Assembly (NCBI RefSeq): GCF_041146395.1
Contig: NC_090986.1
Span: 41,700,001 to 41,764,000, forward strand
Length of the DNA: 64,000 bases
Source of the DNA: Eulemur rufifrons
Lineage: Eukaryota; Chordata; Mammalia; Primates; Lemuridae
Reading direction: 5' to 3'
The notes beneath the pieces are model-generated. The model worked only from the letters and a program-made list of their open reading frames with translations, was not told where the DNA came from and ran no database searches. A program made the position numbers and the translations under genes. Shown one piece after another: positions 10,837 to 22,541 of the stretch (position 1 is the stretch's first letter; every line of letters starts with the position of its first letter).

Positions 10837-10852
10837 TTTCATACTCGCATGT

Positions 10853-10874
10853 AAAAAAAAAAAAAAAAAAAAAA
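10853..10874. repeat. Poly-A tract (22 A)
   Basis: A homopolymer followed directly by 'CGCGGGGGAAGGAG'. No retrotransposon body is recognised upstream. Confidence 0.9.
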
Positions 10875-12924
10875 CGCGGGGGAAGGAGAAAAATAAAAGA
10901 ACGAAATTCAGAGAAGTAAAATAATACCACTCAGTGATAGACTTAAGGCCAGATACCTAATACTCAGGCCATTTCTCTTTTAAATCTATTGAGGATATTA
11001 AATATATAAATGTATCTTCCAAGTAATCTCTTTCCTCTGTTATTCTTCAGAGTAGGTACATACAGTGCAAGTGTTGATATGATCATGTTTGGTTCTCTCC
11101 CGACTTGTGAAGGTGTTAGGACAAGCTGTGGCACATCCAGATGGAAACAGGCATCAGGCAGAATTCTTTAAGAGGGACTGTTCATTTGTTTTTCCCTGTT
11201 ACAGCACCAACCTCTATTCTTGCTGGGGAGAGTCCACTCAGTCACGGTATCTTTCTATCAAATTCAAATTTTTGGTGTGACTGCGACATTAGAATCTGGA
11301 CAAACCTGTTTGCTGCCAGACAAAAAGCATAAATCCCAGCCATCATTTTTTTAATGTCGGTAGTTCTGAAGTTCACCTAAATATACTATTTGTAAAGCTG
11401 TCATTTTCATTTAGACACCGTCTAACTATGCCAAATAACAATTATTTTAATAAACTTAATAAATTTTTAAGTGAAGTTGCACTAACCAAAGTAGTATCTT
11501 TTCTGAGGCCTCAGGAATAGCAACGAGTCTGACTGGTGAATATTTAGGTGATACTAATACTTTGAAGTATTAGTTTAACTCCCTTCAAGGGGCAAAGGGG
11601 ACTTCAATACACAAATGGCCTGAAAGAAAAGCCTTTTTTTTTGGTAAGACTATTAGTGAAGTAGCTCATTTTCCATCCATCAAAAATTTGTATAGAAAAT
11701 AGCTACAAAAGATAAATAAGTAACAAATGTACATAAAATGATGCCACTTGAACTTCTTCAGCAGAAGATTGCACATATTCGTGATCTAAGCCAATTGAGA
11801 CGTCAAAATATAAAAGAGGTAACACCAGTCTGAGGGAAACTCTAAATCTTCCAAGTATTTGAAAAAAGTTTAGTTACCTGCAGTTGATGTGTTTGTCTCT
11901 GTAAAAAAAAGTTTTGTTGTAGTTAGATACAAAATGTATAAATGTAGTGTGAACTGATTCATAAGTAAAAAATAAAAACAATGAAGCTGAAAATTGTAAG
12001 TCAGAACTTTTAAAAAAGTATATATACAAATCGCAAGAAGAAAGCCCAACTGTCTTTGGATCAGCTAAGGGTTTCATTAGAAGAGGTATCAGCTTCTTTC
12101 TCATGTCCCTTAGATAGGTTGTTTAAATTAGATTTTCATATAAATGTTAAAATTTTAAGTTGTGAATCCATTAACTCATATTATTGAATGAGACCTCTAT
12201 TTTTTTTTTTTACTTTATAGATAATAACTACATAACATACATACCACGTCTGAATAGTTTATCGTGAGTTTTAATATTAACTTCCAATTCTTTTTTTCCT
12301 AAATGAGTGCTGGCAATATTTAGCCAGTATGCCTAACAGAAATGCCCTGCTTCTGGCCTGGGCCAGTCCCTTTCTCTTTCTGACTTTGCAGATCCGGTTT
12401 TATAGACTCATCACAGTCTCTGCTGGCCTGGCTGCTTCAGGACTCAGGTTACAAAATGTGGAAAGTTGACCTTTGCTTACCCGCTTGTTCAAGGTGTAAT
12501 ATCTCTCTCTGTATAATATCTATATTTTAAGTCCTATTCAGGTATGTTGACTTCTTTATAAAATACTTCATAAAATACCCCTAATATTTTATAAAGCATT
12601 TTATACAGCAGGGATATACCTGCTTCCCTGTAAATATCAGGGTTATACTTTCTGTCTCCCTTTCATCTGAATGCTTAGGATCTATGTTCCTTGTTATCTG
12701 TGTCCTCTCTGCCAAATTTGTCAAGTTTAACGACAACAGATGAGTTTGATCTTTTTGGGTGGGAAGAACCACTTCCTGCTTAAGGTCTCAACAGAAAGTG
12801 AATGACTTAACGGATTAAAAAAACAAGCCACTTCACCCAGGGTTGGAGGTGTTCGTCTTTAAACATTTCCCATCCAATACATACTGGTTACATAGCAACA
12901 TCCTGGCTGCCCCACGGCCTCCAA
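10875..12924. other. Unique AT-rich DNA, no gene seen
   Basis: Several short frames of 63-76 codons on both strands have no recognisable domain. A small 10-base inverted repeat with a 2-base loop (ACTAATACTT/AAGTATTAGT) lies at about 11554-11575. No repeat family is assigned. Confidence 0.5.
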
Positions 12925-14575
12925 TGCACCAGCACTTCCATGGCTGTCCATATCTTAGGCCATGTGTTATTTTAAATTTCCTAGTAGCCACTTTAACAAA
13001 ATTGAAAAGGAACAGGTAAATTAATTTTCATAATGTAATTTATTTAACCTGAGATAGCCAAAATATTATCATTTCAGCAATCAATATAAAATGTATCCAT
13101 GAGATACTTTACATTCTCTTTTCCTGTTTGAAATCTGCCATGTATTTATATACACTTACAGCACATCTCAATTTTGATACTAAATGCAGACTCTTCATCG
13201 GCAATACTTGATCTGGATTCAGATTTTATAAAATTTCTGGTTGAAAAGTAGACTCACATACCGAAGTTTTTCCAAACATACTTAAAATTTTCTAATAACT
13301 AAATTGAGTATCAAAAATAATTTTTCTCTTATATAATATTTATATTCACATTCATAAAACTGGTTCATTTTTTTAAGTAGCATTAATTTTACTTTGAAAC
13401 TAAGTGTGAATTTCAAAACTGTATTTGTTCAAGTTAAATAAATTCACTAACTTATGACAATATAGTATTTTTAACATCAAATTCAAGGGGGTATTCAGAA
13501 ATTGGAAAACAACTTCAAATTTATCAATATTTATTTTTGATTATTTATTAAATTTATCAGCAAAGTAGTCTTCAAATTTTTCTTTTGGTCTTACACCCAG
13601 TTTACATTACATTACATAATTACATAACAATTAAAATCTTCTGCATATTGATTCATGTTAGAAAAATGTGTAAAATCATTATTATTTACATGTATTATGA
13701 CAAATTTCAATTTCAATACAAATTTTTGTATTTTGTTTAGCTAAGTCACAAATAAGCTTTCCCTTTTCTTGGTAGTTCAAATTTAGCTCATTCCCATGCA
13801 GTGGAATATCTGCAAGAAATCAGAAGTCACATTGCCCCTTTTTGTCTTTGATTATTAAATATTTGGCAAACATTCCCTTTGTTCCAAGAAAATCTTGAAC
13901 AGTAGCCTTATTTGGATCATTTCAGTGGATAGTCCTTGGCGATTAGTTGGCAGGTTTTGATTAATTAAGCTTAAGTTTTGTTTTCCTAGAATATGATTGT
14001 TTACACTACACTGAGTTGGGTTTCAGTTTGCTCACGTAAGAACCCAGGCCACTGGAGCAGCCTCAGTCCAAAACCCTCCCAATTTAGTTATTTTAATGGG
14101 AGTTAACAGCACAATAAACTTTTATAAAATTCTTCCATTACTCAAACAAACAGCATTGGCAAAGGACACAGATCTTTTAATCGATTGTCTTCTATTTGTT
14201 TTAACAATTTTATTACCTGGCAATGATTAATAATTTGCACATATTTACTGAATGATTTTAACAACTGTATCTGTGACACTTGTCATAGAGCCTGCTTCAG
14301 AAAAGTGAGCACAAATATTTTTAATATCTATCATGCAGTGGTAGAAAGCAATAAGAAGGGAAATGTCAGTTTCTTGTTTTGGAATTTCAATAAATCTGGA
14401 TTTTTAACCTCACCTAGCTGGAGCATTATCTGTCATGATAGAAATAATTTTTTCCTTATCTTGCTGAAAGTGTTTTGACAGATGAAAAGATTAAAAAATA
14501 TCTATTCTACAAGTTTTATTTTTCAGGCTGTAAATCAACAACATTTCTTCATAAATCTGGAAGTCCTTCAGATGA
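12925..14575 (-). pseudogene. Decayed hAT-superfamily transposase
   Basis: Frameshift-tolerant reading of the minus strand recovers hAT transposase landmarks in the correct order. First comes DFQIYEEM (~14560) and a following KNKTCRIDIF stretch, then the catalytic-core TDNAPA (~14425). Next is LLIAFYHCMIDIKNICA (~14340), corresponding to the H-C-I-I-H-Q region, then AVCLSNGRIL matching the VRWLSRGKVL motif (~14120). FLADIPLHGNELNL (~13800) follows, and last a dimerisation-domain block FSTRNFIKSESRSS (~13230). Several in-frame stops and shifts break it, so it is not functional. The motifs fit the group that also gave rise to the domesticated ZBED5/FAM200/GTF2IRD2-type genes. The low-coordinate end ('CTAGTAGCCACTTTAACAAA' and the AT-rich stretch before it) is the non-coding 3' part of the element. 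The N-terminal part is missing where L2 begins. Confidence 0.8.
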
Positions 14576-14584
14576 AAGTATCTT

Positions 14585-15552
14585 GGGGGAACTCGTTAGG
14601 GACATGGCTTTAAACACCATCCATATGGTGATGACTTCCACGTATAATATGCTCAGCCCTAGCCTTATTCCTGAATTCTGGACTCAAATATCCAATGTCT
14701 GCTTAACATTTCCAAATTCTTGATTCTCCTGCCAAGCTGCCTTTTCACCTAATCTGCAATAAGTGATAACTCCAGGCCAAAAATTTGTGAGTTATTTTTG
14801 ACTCTTTTCCTTCATTCCTTGTATTTAATCCCTCAACAAATCCTGTTGACTCTACCTTTTGAATGTATCCTAAGTATGACCACTTCTCACCAATTCTATT
14901 ATTACTACATTAGTCCAACATGATCTCTTGGGTGGATTATTGCAAAACCTGTAAGTTGTCTGCCTGTGTCCATTATAGCTTTTATAGTCTAATTTTAACA
15001 CAGCAGTAAGTCAGAGTACTCCATGCTTCTCTTTTACATCTGTCTGATGTGCTCCCATCTCATCAGAATCAGGTACAAAAGTCCTTACCATAGACTTACA
15101 GGGCCCTAATAATCTCACTCCCAGCTACCTGTCTGTCCTTACCTCCTACCGTCCTCTGCATTTGCTAACTTGCTCCTTCCCCAGTGGCTTCCTTGATGTT
15201 CTTCAAATATTTGCATCCCCGGGTTTTTGACTCTACTATTTCTTCTCTCTGTTAGCCAATAACTCATTCCCTTGCTTTATTCATGACTCTGCTCAAAAGT
15301 CACTTTATGAAGGACATCTCCCTTGAATACCTGGCCTAAGATATGTTCCTCTCTGTCCCTTTCCTTGGCTCTATTTTTCTTTATGGTACCTATCACATTT
15401 ATTTGTTTTGTGGGGTTATGTCTATCCCCCTAGAGCACAAGCATCATCAGTACAAGGTATTAAGCTGCCTGTCACCCCTCTAACCCCAGTGACCAGACCA
15501 GCATGGAGCACATAACATATTCAATGAGCAGTTGTTTGAATTAATAAATGAT
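14585..15552 (+). mobile_element. L2 LINE, 3' portion
   Basis: A long forward L2 piece. It starts in the ORF2 reverse-transcriptase end ('GGACATGGCTTTAAACACC', 'TGGTGATGACTTCC', where the YADD motif has decayed to YGDD or similar). It continues through the C-terminal coding part and ends with 'ATCACATTTATTTGTTTTG', 'CCCCCTAGAGCACAAGC' and 'TTTGAATTAATAAATGA'. The 82-codon frame at 14475-14723 is partly L2-derived protein sequence. It abuts the truncated hAT at about 14580. Confidence 0.88.
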
Positions 15553-16904
15553 TTATACATTTGATTGAAACTCCATCAGTATATTGACATGTTAAAATAT
15601 CTGTTTTCCAGATATTCCTATCTTCTGAATATAACTCATTTGTTTGTGGTGACTAAAATGCATGAAAAAGAAATTATGCTTTGGAAATAACCAGCTGTTA
15701 TTTAGATGTTATGCTGCAGGCATTTTGCGGGAGTTCACAACCATGCAATGAGCATTAGCCAGTGTCTCTTACGGTTTTGGGGGATGGTTCAGTTCACAGA
15801 GAGTCCAGATTTTTTCATTGGTTATTTAATGTTCATTCTCTTCAGTTCAGTATTGCTTTTTCCACAGCAAGGTCCACATCTGTCTGTAAGAAAACCGAAG
15901 GTTTCTAGTTAGTGCAGAACTAGCTTTCTTATCCCTGTACTGGTATAAACTTTATAGTCGTAAACTTGAGTGTGCAAAAATATAACTTTATTGTCTATAA
16001 CATTTTATTCTGGGGCCCTGAACTCCCATTCTGAATGTGGCATAAAACTCAATCCAGTAACCTGGGAATTTTGATCACATTTCATGATTTCTCAGTCACT
16101 TCAGACTTAGCTCCGTCGTCAGGACATTTTACTTTTTGTTCGCCTCTCCCCATGGACTTGAGGGTTCACCGTGTTGGGAATGCGGGCAGAGGAGGAGGCG
16201 GTGGAGGGGTAAGAGTCGCCCTCTTCTCTGTGCTGACTGTGTCCTGTGCCAGCAAAGGAACTGCTCCTTCGGCCCCTCGGCACAGGCAATGTGGGCGCAT
16301 TCACAGAAGACCTGCAGGTCTCGAGGGCACTTTCCTCAGCTCCCTGGAGCCAGAGGTCTTCTGACACGCAACTTGTCCCCAGTAGAGACTGTCCATACTG
16401 CATCTTTCTGGGAGACACTCCCCTTGTTTCAGCCTCAATCTTAGTTTTCTCATCCCAAACCAGGTCCCATTTAGGTTTTGAACTTCTAGGTCTTATAAAA
16501 CTCAAGAAGTTGTCCCCCTTGTGCCTAGATAAGCCACCTGCTCTTTCTAATCTATGCCACCTAGACGGGGACCTTTGCTCTGAGGTTTACCGTATCCCTT
16601 GACTGTATCTGGGAACTGTGGTTCAGGTTCTTTCTGCTCTTGGATCCCTTCATTTAAAGGAGGTTCCATTGTCCTTTCTCCCACTACAGCCTTGGTAGTT
16701 AACTCAAGGGGGTAGAGTTCCAGCACACCTCTGGGTTTCTCTAAAAACTCTATTTCTGCCCAACTCAGAGGGTTTTCCTAGTTTTGAGGAGGCACAAAAG
16801 GTGTGGGGGAAAAGTGGTTCTGACTTATCAGCAAACTCTGACTGGGAAGTGGACAAAAGAGGAAGCTGGAGTCCTTTCATTGGAACGCCGGGTATTGTCT
16901 CACG
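15553..16904. other. Unique DNA with a GC-richer part at 16100-16400
   Basis: Four overlapping open frames (109, 128, 102 and 118 codons on both strands) occur at 16035-16602, where GC content rises. None shows a domain or splice-site pattern, and overlap in all directions argues for chance frames. No repeat is recognised. Confidence 0.45.
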
Positions 16905-17105
16905 TGGTGGTTCTCAACTGGGAAGCATTTGGTAATGTCTGAAGGCACTTTTGATTGTCACCCTGGGCAGGGTGGTATGCTACTGGCATCTGGCGGGTAG
17001 AGGCCAGGGATGCTGCTAAACATCCGACACTGCACAGGACAGCGTCCACAACAAAGAATTATCTGGCTCAAAATGTCAGTGATGCCAAGGCTGAGAAACC
17101 ATGGT
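16905..17105 (+). mobile_element. MER20-like hAT MITE
   Basis: Matches in order: 'GTGGTTCTCAACTGGGAAGC', 'GGTAATGTCTGAAGGCAC', 'GCTACTGGCATCTGGCGGG', 'GCCAGGGATGCTGCTAAAC', 'CACAACAAAGAATTATCTGG' and 'GGCTGAGAAACCATG'. The ends form the short inverted repeats of hAT elements. The name MER20 is from memory of the consensus. Confidence 0.82.
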
Positions 17106-17849
17106 CTAGTGAACCTTCTGGAGATTATATGATTCTATAGGGGTGTGTACTTTTGATTGTCTTTCTAGACTAGTCTATTTTGTATCACTGTAGTGGAAGA
17201 AGTTAACTTGTTAAAAACTGTAGTAATACAAATGATTCTTATCCATAGCAATGCAAATGAATTTTGATCACTAGAGACACTGTTGATTTCCACCTATAGA
17301 AAAATGTGACCCTGAGTATTATATTTTATTGCCCTATAAGATATTATCTAGTTTTGTATCTATTAGCAAATTTATTTCAGCATTCCTATTTGAGATCTGT
17401 CTATCTTTTGAATTGGTTTTAATATCTTACTGATTTCCTCATTAATGAATGGGTTGAATAAAATCTTTGACACATGCTAATTTTACATTGGCCCAAGAGT
17501 CATGCTTTTAATCTTTTGAAAATTATCCCTTAGCAATCTGCTCATGTCTCCTCCTAAATATTTTCTGTCTTACACTGTGATAGGCCCTTTTGATCTCAGA
17601 AGTCAAAAATTGCATTGCTTTTTTCCCTTGGGTTCTGTATTTTTATCCCTAAGCTATGGGGTCTCACTGTTGGGCTTGGAGTGAGTTCAGGGGTGTGGGG
17701 TATCATATGAGGTCTGAACAGCCCTTTTTCAAGCATGATCATAACACCAATACTCATACCTTAAAATGAATAAGTATTTAATATTAACAAATCTGATTCC
17801 TGATGTTTCATGTATTTTTAAAAATTATATTTAACCTTCTTGAATTTCA
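17106..17849. other. Unassigned AT-rich DNA
   Basis: No gene. Parts around 17340-17660 look like old LINE-type AT-rich sequence, but I cannot place them in a family. Confidence 0.4.
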
Positions 17850-18215
17850 TGTATTTTGAATAAGTTTGTTTGAATTAGGATCCAGATAAGATCCATACAT
17901 TGCAATTAGCTGAGATGTCTTCTAAATCTCTTTTAATCTGAAGCTCCTCCCAGCATCTCTTTTTATTTTCCTTGTAATTGCATTGTTGACAAAAGGTGAT
18001 CATTCATCCTGTAGAGTTTTCCTTAACCTGAATTTTGTTCCTGTGTTTCCTACACACAGGTGTTAGATTGAGAGGCTTGCTTAGACTTAGGTGTAATTTT
18101 TGGGGTGAGAACACTTCATAGTGGGTGCCGTGTACTTCCAACAAGAGTTCCAAATGACCGGTTGTCTCTGTTTTTGTGATATTAGTAGCCATTGATTATC
18201 ACTGCCTAGATTGAT
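17850..18215. mobile_element. Ancient L1-type LINE fragment
   Basis: Contains the series 'TTTGTTTGAATTAGGATCC', 'ATCCATACATTGCAATTAGC', 'CATTCATCCTGTAGAGTTTTCC', 'TTAGATTGAGAGGCTTGC' and 'GAGAACACTTCATAG'. I recognise this as part of an old interspersed L1M-type repeat. An A-rich run follows at 18219-18235. Confidence 0.5.
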
Positions 18216-18778
18216 TTTTTTAAAAAAAAAAAAATTAAGGACGAGCCCTGTGTTTTAAATAAATGGCATCAGCTTCATTTTCTCCTAGGCTTCATCTTCA
18301 CCTGTCCTTTGGCATGTTTCATGGCTGTGGGTAGTCACTGGGGTGGAGTAGTAAGAAAGAAGGTTTCCCTGAGGTGGTGAATGCCTCTTTTTTTTTAATT
18401 CTTTTATTTTTTTCTCCCCACCAATGTGAAATAGAGAGGTGAATGCCCCTTAAGGAAGAGTCAGAGTTGGGGTGAGGGGGTTCCAGACGGAGGGAACAGG
18501 AGGTGTGTAGTCGGGCGAAGTGAATGAGCCTGACTCCATCAGGAAATTGAGAGCGTGCCCATGTGCCTGCCTGGGGACAGAGTCCAGGGAAGGACAGAGG
18601 GGAGACAGGCCTGGGGGAAACGTAGACTGGGGCTGTAGTGTAACGGTTCTATCATACGGCACCTCTGAACGTCTGTAATCAGTGGCTGGGTCAGACGTGG
18701 TTACAGTGCCGTGCAAGGTCCTTTGCACACATGCCTGAAAGGGAAAGGACTCTACCCAGGGAAAACAGAAACACCACC
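18216..18778. other. Unique DNA, no gene seen
   Basis: No repeat is recognised apart from short A and T runs. The 92-codon minus-strand frame at 18450-18728 is Pro/Ser/Thr-rich with no domain. Confidence 0.45.
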
Positions 18779-19141
18779 TGTCTTAGTTTGTTCCAGCTGC
18801 TGTAACAAAATACCGCAAACTGGGTGGCTTATAAACAACAGAAATTTATTCTCACAGTTCCGGAGACTGGAAAGTCCAAGGTCAAGGTGCTGGCAGGTTC
18901 GGTGTCTGGTGAAGGCCTGTTTCCTGGTTCATAGATGGGACCTTCTCTCTGTCCCCTCACAAGGCAAAGGGGCAAACAAGCACCCTCGGGCCACTTTTAT
19001 AAGGGCACTAATTCCATTTATGAGGACCCCCCCTCATCATGATCTAATCACACCCAGAGGTTCCACCTCCTAATACCATCATGTTGGCGATTAGGTTTCA
19101 ACAGATGAAGTCTGGGAAACACAAACATTCAGAGCACAGCA
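18779..19141 (-). mobile_element. Solo MaLR LTR (MLT1-like) with TSD
   Basis: A complete reverse-oriented LTR from 'TGTCTTAGTTTGTTCCAGC' to 'ACATTCAGAGCACAGCA', with 'GCTGTAACAAAATACCGCAAAC', 'ACAACAGAAATTTATTCTCAC' and 'TTATAAGGGCACTAATTCC' (given in part). It has TG…CA termini and is flanked by an exact 5-base duplication CCACC (18774-18778 and 19142-19146). No internal retroviral region remains, so it is a solo LTR. Confidence 0.85.
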
Positions 19142-19146
19142 CCACC

Positions 19147-20004
19147 AATCCCTGCTCCTGCCCTAATCCAGGGTCCTCCCAGTGTGCTCCCTCCCTTCCC
19201 GGGGAATGAGGCATCGCATTTCAGGTCATGGAAGGAAACGGCCAACTAGAAATCAAATCCAGCTTCGCTCTTTTCAAAGTCTTTGCTACTTCTGCTGAGA
19301 CAATAATCAAGAGCCTTCAGACCCCTCACCCTTATTGTGGGCTGAGAGAAGGAGAAATCAGGCATGCATCCATTATATTATTTTTCTTGTCATTTTAAAT
19401 TACTAGGTGGCAATTCTGAAATACTGTACATGGCTGAATATGGACTGCAGTAAATACCATGTCTGATGTTGGCAGGCAATAGATTTCCACAAGCCTGAAG
19501 CATGCAATTTTTAAAGCTCTTTTTCTCCTCCTCTTTTCTGAGGCAGAAGGTATTTTTTCACATAAAAAATAGTAAGAATATAAGCACGTACAATATATTT
19601 AAAAATCCCGTCTACATTGAGGAATTTTGCTTTAGTCTTCCCTTTTATTTCTTTGACATCATTTCAATCACTATCTTAGCTTTTCCTGTCCCACCCCACA
19701 CCTTACTGATTACTGTTTTTATCTCTTTTGATCGTTCGTTTCCCCATTTGTCCTCTTTAAAATGCAACTTACTTAGGGTTTGAAAGGGGACATCTCCATT
19801 CTCCATCATTTCTTTTTCTGGCTCTTAGGACCCCTAATTTCCTATTCTACATGTAGACTTAGAAACAGATGATGATGTGCAAAACCAAGATGACTCAGTT
19901 TTGCAGCCTTAGTTGCAGACTCAGCACTATTTCTGGGCACAGAAGTCCCCATAGTTTTTATTTTCTTACGTATTTTACTAAAGTTTCTTATTGGAGTCCT
20001 TTTC
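19147..20004. other. Unique DNA, no gene seen
   Basis: A 93-codon plus-strand frame at 19502-19783 is Phe-rich and lies in AT-rich DNA with no domain. No transposon is recognised. Confidence 0.45.
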
Positions 20005-20485
20005 GCTTATTCAGTCACATTAATTGAGAGCTTAGCATGGGTCAAGCACTGGCAATTCACAGTAAAACAAGCGAAACAAATTCCCCAATATCACAGAAAT
20101 AAAATCTCCCTATCTAAATCAAATTCACTACCTTTCTCCTTCTGATATCTCTTATTGCTCTCAGCCTTGAAATCATTCTTTTAACCAGAAACCAGGTGCT
20201 AACTCTCATCTCCTTTCTTTTCCTTGGCATCTTCCTAAATTTAGTCAGTAAATAATTTCTGCCAACTCCAGCCAGCAATTTCTATAATTTTTGATTCTTC
20301 ATTTCCATTGTCACTGAAGCACCCATGACTTAGATCTGTATACCTTCATCTAAACTATTGCCAAAAACTCTTTATTGATTTCTCTTTCCCGTTCTCTTGC
20401 ATTCTGAACTTCAAATTAATTTTCCAGTTGTATTAGTTTAGCTGTGTCAATTTCTTCTTTCAAACACCCTCAGTTACTAATGCCT
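20005..20485 (+). mobile_element. L2 LINE fragments
   Basis: 20005-20100 resembles an L2 3' end in reverse ('GCATGGGTCAAGCACTGGC', 'ACAGTAAAACAAGCGAAAC'). 20110-20485 reads forward as L2 coding-region DNA ('CCAGAAACCAGGTGCTAACTC', 'ACTCCAGCCAGCAATTTC', 'TCATCTAAACTATTGCC', in part). The main call and strand refer to the second piece, which continues at 20785. Confidence 0.65.
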
Positions 20486-20489
20486 CACT

Positions 20490-20782
20490 TAAAGCAGCAT
20501 TTCCCAAAGTATGTTCCCGCAACATGTGCTAGTGGTCTTTGACCAAAGTAAAGGTTTTAAAGATGTGAAAACATTGGGGTAAACAAAATAAAACAAGTTA
20601 GCTCTGGACATGGTAGTTTTCACTGCAGGACTCCTGAGAGAACCTAGAATGTTCTCCAGGAAGCAGTGTCTACTATGGTGGTTCCCATGCTCATTTGGCC
20701 ATAGTACACTCCCCTTCCCACACCCACAGTTAGTCTCATGGGATTAGTTCTATTTGGACAATAGTTTGGGAACTACTGGTCT
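20490..20782. mobile_element. hAT-Charlie-like MITE inside L2
   Basis: Bounded by 'CAGCATTTCCCAAAGTATG' and 'ATAGTTTGGGAACTACTGG', which are imperfect inverted copies of each other. The internal sequence ('CCAAAGTAAAGGTTTTAAAG', 'CTCCTGAGAGAACCTAGAATG') is non-coding. L2 sequence resumes on both sides in the same orientation, so this element inserted into L2. Confidence 0.65.
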
Positions 20783-20784
20783 GA

Positions 20785-21010
20785 GATGCAAATTCTAAAC
20801 TCCTTGGCCTGGCCTTTAAGCCCCTCCACAATCCAACTACCATGCACATTCCCAGCCTTTCCTTCCAATACTCTTATGTGAGTTCCCTTCAGTCTGCAAG
20901 ACAAATTACACATCTTTTCCCCCACACCTTTGTTTGTACTGTTTCTTCTCCTAGAATGTCCACCTTGCCACTACCTCTTGAGACAATCCTCATCATTAAA
21001 GTACTACACA
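20785..21010 (+). mobile_element. L2 LINE fragment, continuation
   Basis: Reads 'TCTAAACTCCTTGGCCTGGC', 'CTTTAAGCCCCTCCACAATC', 'TTTGTTTGTACTGTTTCTTC' and 'CTAGAATGTCCACCTTGCC'. This matches the L2 series '…CTCCTTAGCCTGGCATTCAAGGCCC…TGCACATGCTGTTCC…' and continues the L2 interrupted by the hAT element. Confidence 0.8.
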
Positions 21011-21954
21011 AGCCTGAAAGAAAAAAAAGAAATAGAGTTGGACTTGTCATTGGAATCCTGTGGGGAATGTGGCTGACTGAAGGGGGCCTTGGAGAAAGCC
21101 AACTTCTGGAAGGGAGAGAGGATTATATAAAGAACACCGCAGAGCCCTCCCACCATCCTGCATTCACGCAATGTCTTGGCTTATCCTAAGACCCAGGCAG
21201 CTTCACCCTCCCTTTGCCACGGACCCAGGGGAAAAAAAGGAACTTCAAAGCAACTGCAAGGGCCCTGGGAGGAGGCTGTGTTAGCTGTACGTTTCTTGCA
21301 GAGACAGTGGAGCGCTGCTGCAGAGGCTGGGCAGGGATTATAGAGGGAAGCGAGAGGATGGCAGGGCAGCAGCAGCCCTGCAGACAGGAGTGGAGGCAGG
21401 GTGCTCCCGGCAGCCAAGGGTGCTCTGGGAGCTTTTGTCTGGTGATGGCGCATCTGAGCTGTTTGTGAGCCCTGTGTCGGGGTCAGAGGAAAGTGTTGGC
21501 CTGAGGAGTGGTGAAGAGAGGGGGAGTTTGGCCCAGTGAGCTAGGGGAGTGCCCTGCAGCTGTCAGGATTTACGCCCTCAGGGCACCCACAGGCTGGTGT
21601 TGGCATGTAAAACAGTAGTGGCACTTCACAGTTTGCAAAATAACACTCATTTACATTATCTCCTTTTTGAAAGGAGTCCTGGAGAGACTCTGAGACCTAC
21701 ACAGGCTCACAGGTGGTTTATTGGGGGAAGTCAGAGGGGTAAAGGAAGGGAGACTGAGCAGAGGGTGGGGCTGGGCTGCAGCACAGTCAGGACAAAAGGC
21801 TGGGTTCTGAATGGAGATAGTTTTACTTCCTCCTTGACAATCTGGGCGCTTTCCCCCAGCCCCTTGCCTAATCCCCTGGGCTAGAACCATCAGTCCAGTG
21901 CTGAGCAAAAGCATGACAGTGTCACTCTAGTCTTGCTCCAGGTCTTAGGGGGAA
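21011..21954. other. Unique, GC-richer DNA
   Basis: Five overlapping frames of 84-115 codons on both strands have no domain. 21610-21700 may hold a very degraded MIR ('ACATTATCTCC'). Nothing else is supported. Confidence 0.4.
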
Positions 21955-22186
21955 AGTGTTCAGGCTTCCATCATGAAGTATGATCTCAGCTGAGGGTTTT
22001 CGTGAGTTCTTAACCAGTCGAGGGAGTTATTTTCTACTCCTAGTTCGTTGAATGTTTTTGTCATGAAAGAGGGTTGGATTTTGCCAAATGCTTTTTCTGC
22101 ATCTATTGAGGTGATCATGTGGTTTCGTCCTTTATTCTATTTTTATGGTGTACTACATTGATTTTCAGATGTTAAACCAACCTTGC
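21955..22186 (-). mobile_element. L1 ORF2 fragment, left part
   Basis: Reverse-oriented L1 ORF2 DNA: 'CATCATGAAGTATGATCTCAG', 'CATGAAAGAGGGTTGGATTTTG' and 'GCTTTTTCTGCATCTATTGAG' (in part), 'ATTTTCAGATGTTAAACCAACC'. It is interrupted at 22187 by an LTR and resumes at 22542. Confidence 0.85.
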
Positions 22187-22541
22187 TGCTATGGTTTAAA
22201 TGTGGTGTCCTCAAAAGTTCATGTGTTAGAAACTCAATCCTCAACAGTGTTGGGAGATGGGCTGCCCTCATGAGTGGATTAATGTGGTTGTCCAGGCAGT
22301 TGGGCTGGGAGTGGTGTCCGTACAAAGGATGAGTTCAGCACCCTTCCCTCTCTCTCATGTGTGCTCTCTCACCACGTGACGCCTTCCACCACGGGACGAC
22401 ACAGCAAGAAGGCCCTCATAGATGCAGCCGGTCATCCGGGACTTCCCAGCCTCCAGAACTGTGACCCACATCAATTTCTGTTCCTTTCTAATTACCCAGT
22501 CTGTGGTATTTGGTGATAGCAGCATAAAACGAACTAAAGCA
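22187..22541 (+). mobile_element. Solo MaLR (MST-like) LTR nested in L1
   Basis: Forward LTR from 'TGCTATGGTTTAAATGTGG' to 'ATAAAACGAACTAAAGCA'. It contains 'CACCACGTGACGCCTTCCACC', 'GACTTCCCAGCCTCCAGAAC' and 'TAATTACCCAGTCTGTGG' (in part), the MST/MLT1 layout. The flanks CTTGC (22182-22186) and CTTAC (22542-22546) look like the 5-base target duplication with one change. The L1 reading frame context joins when the LTR is removed. Confidence 0.85.

Noticed and set aside
16035..16602. Cluster of four overlapping frames as a possible exon
   Set aside because: The frames overlap in several phases on both strands, with no splice sites or domain. It is best explained by locally higher GC.
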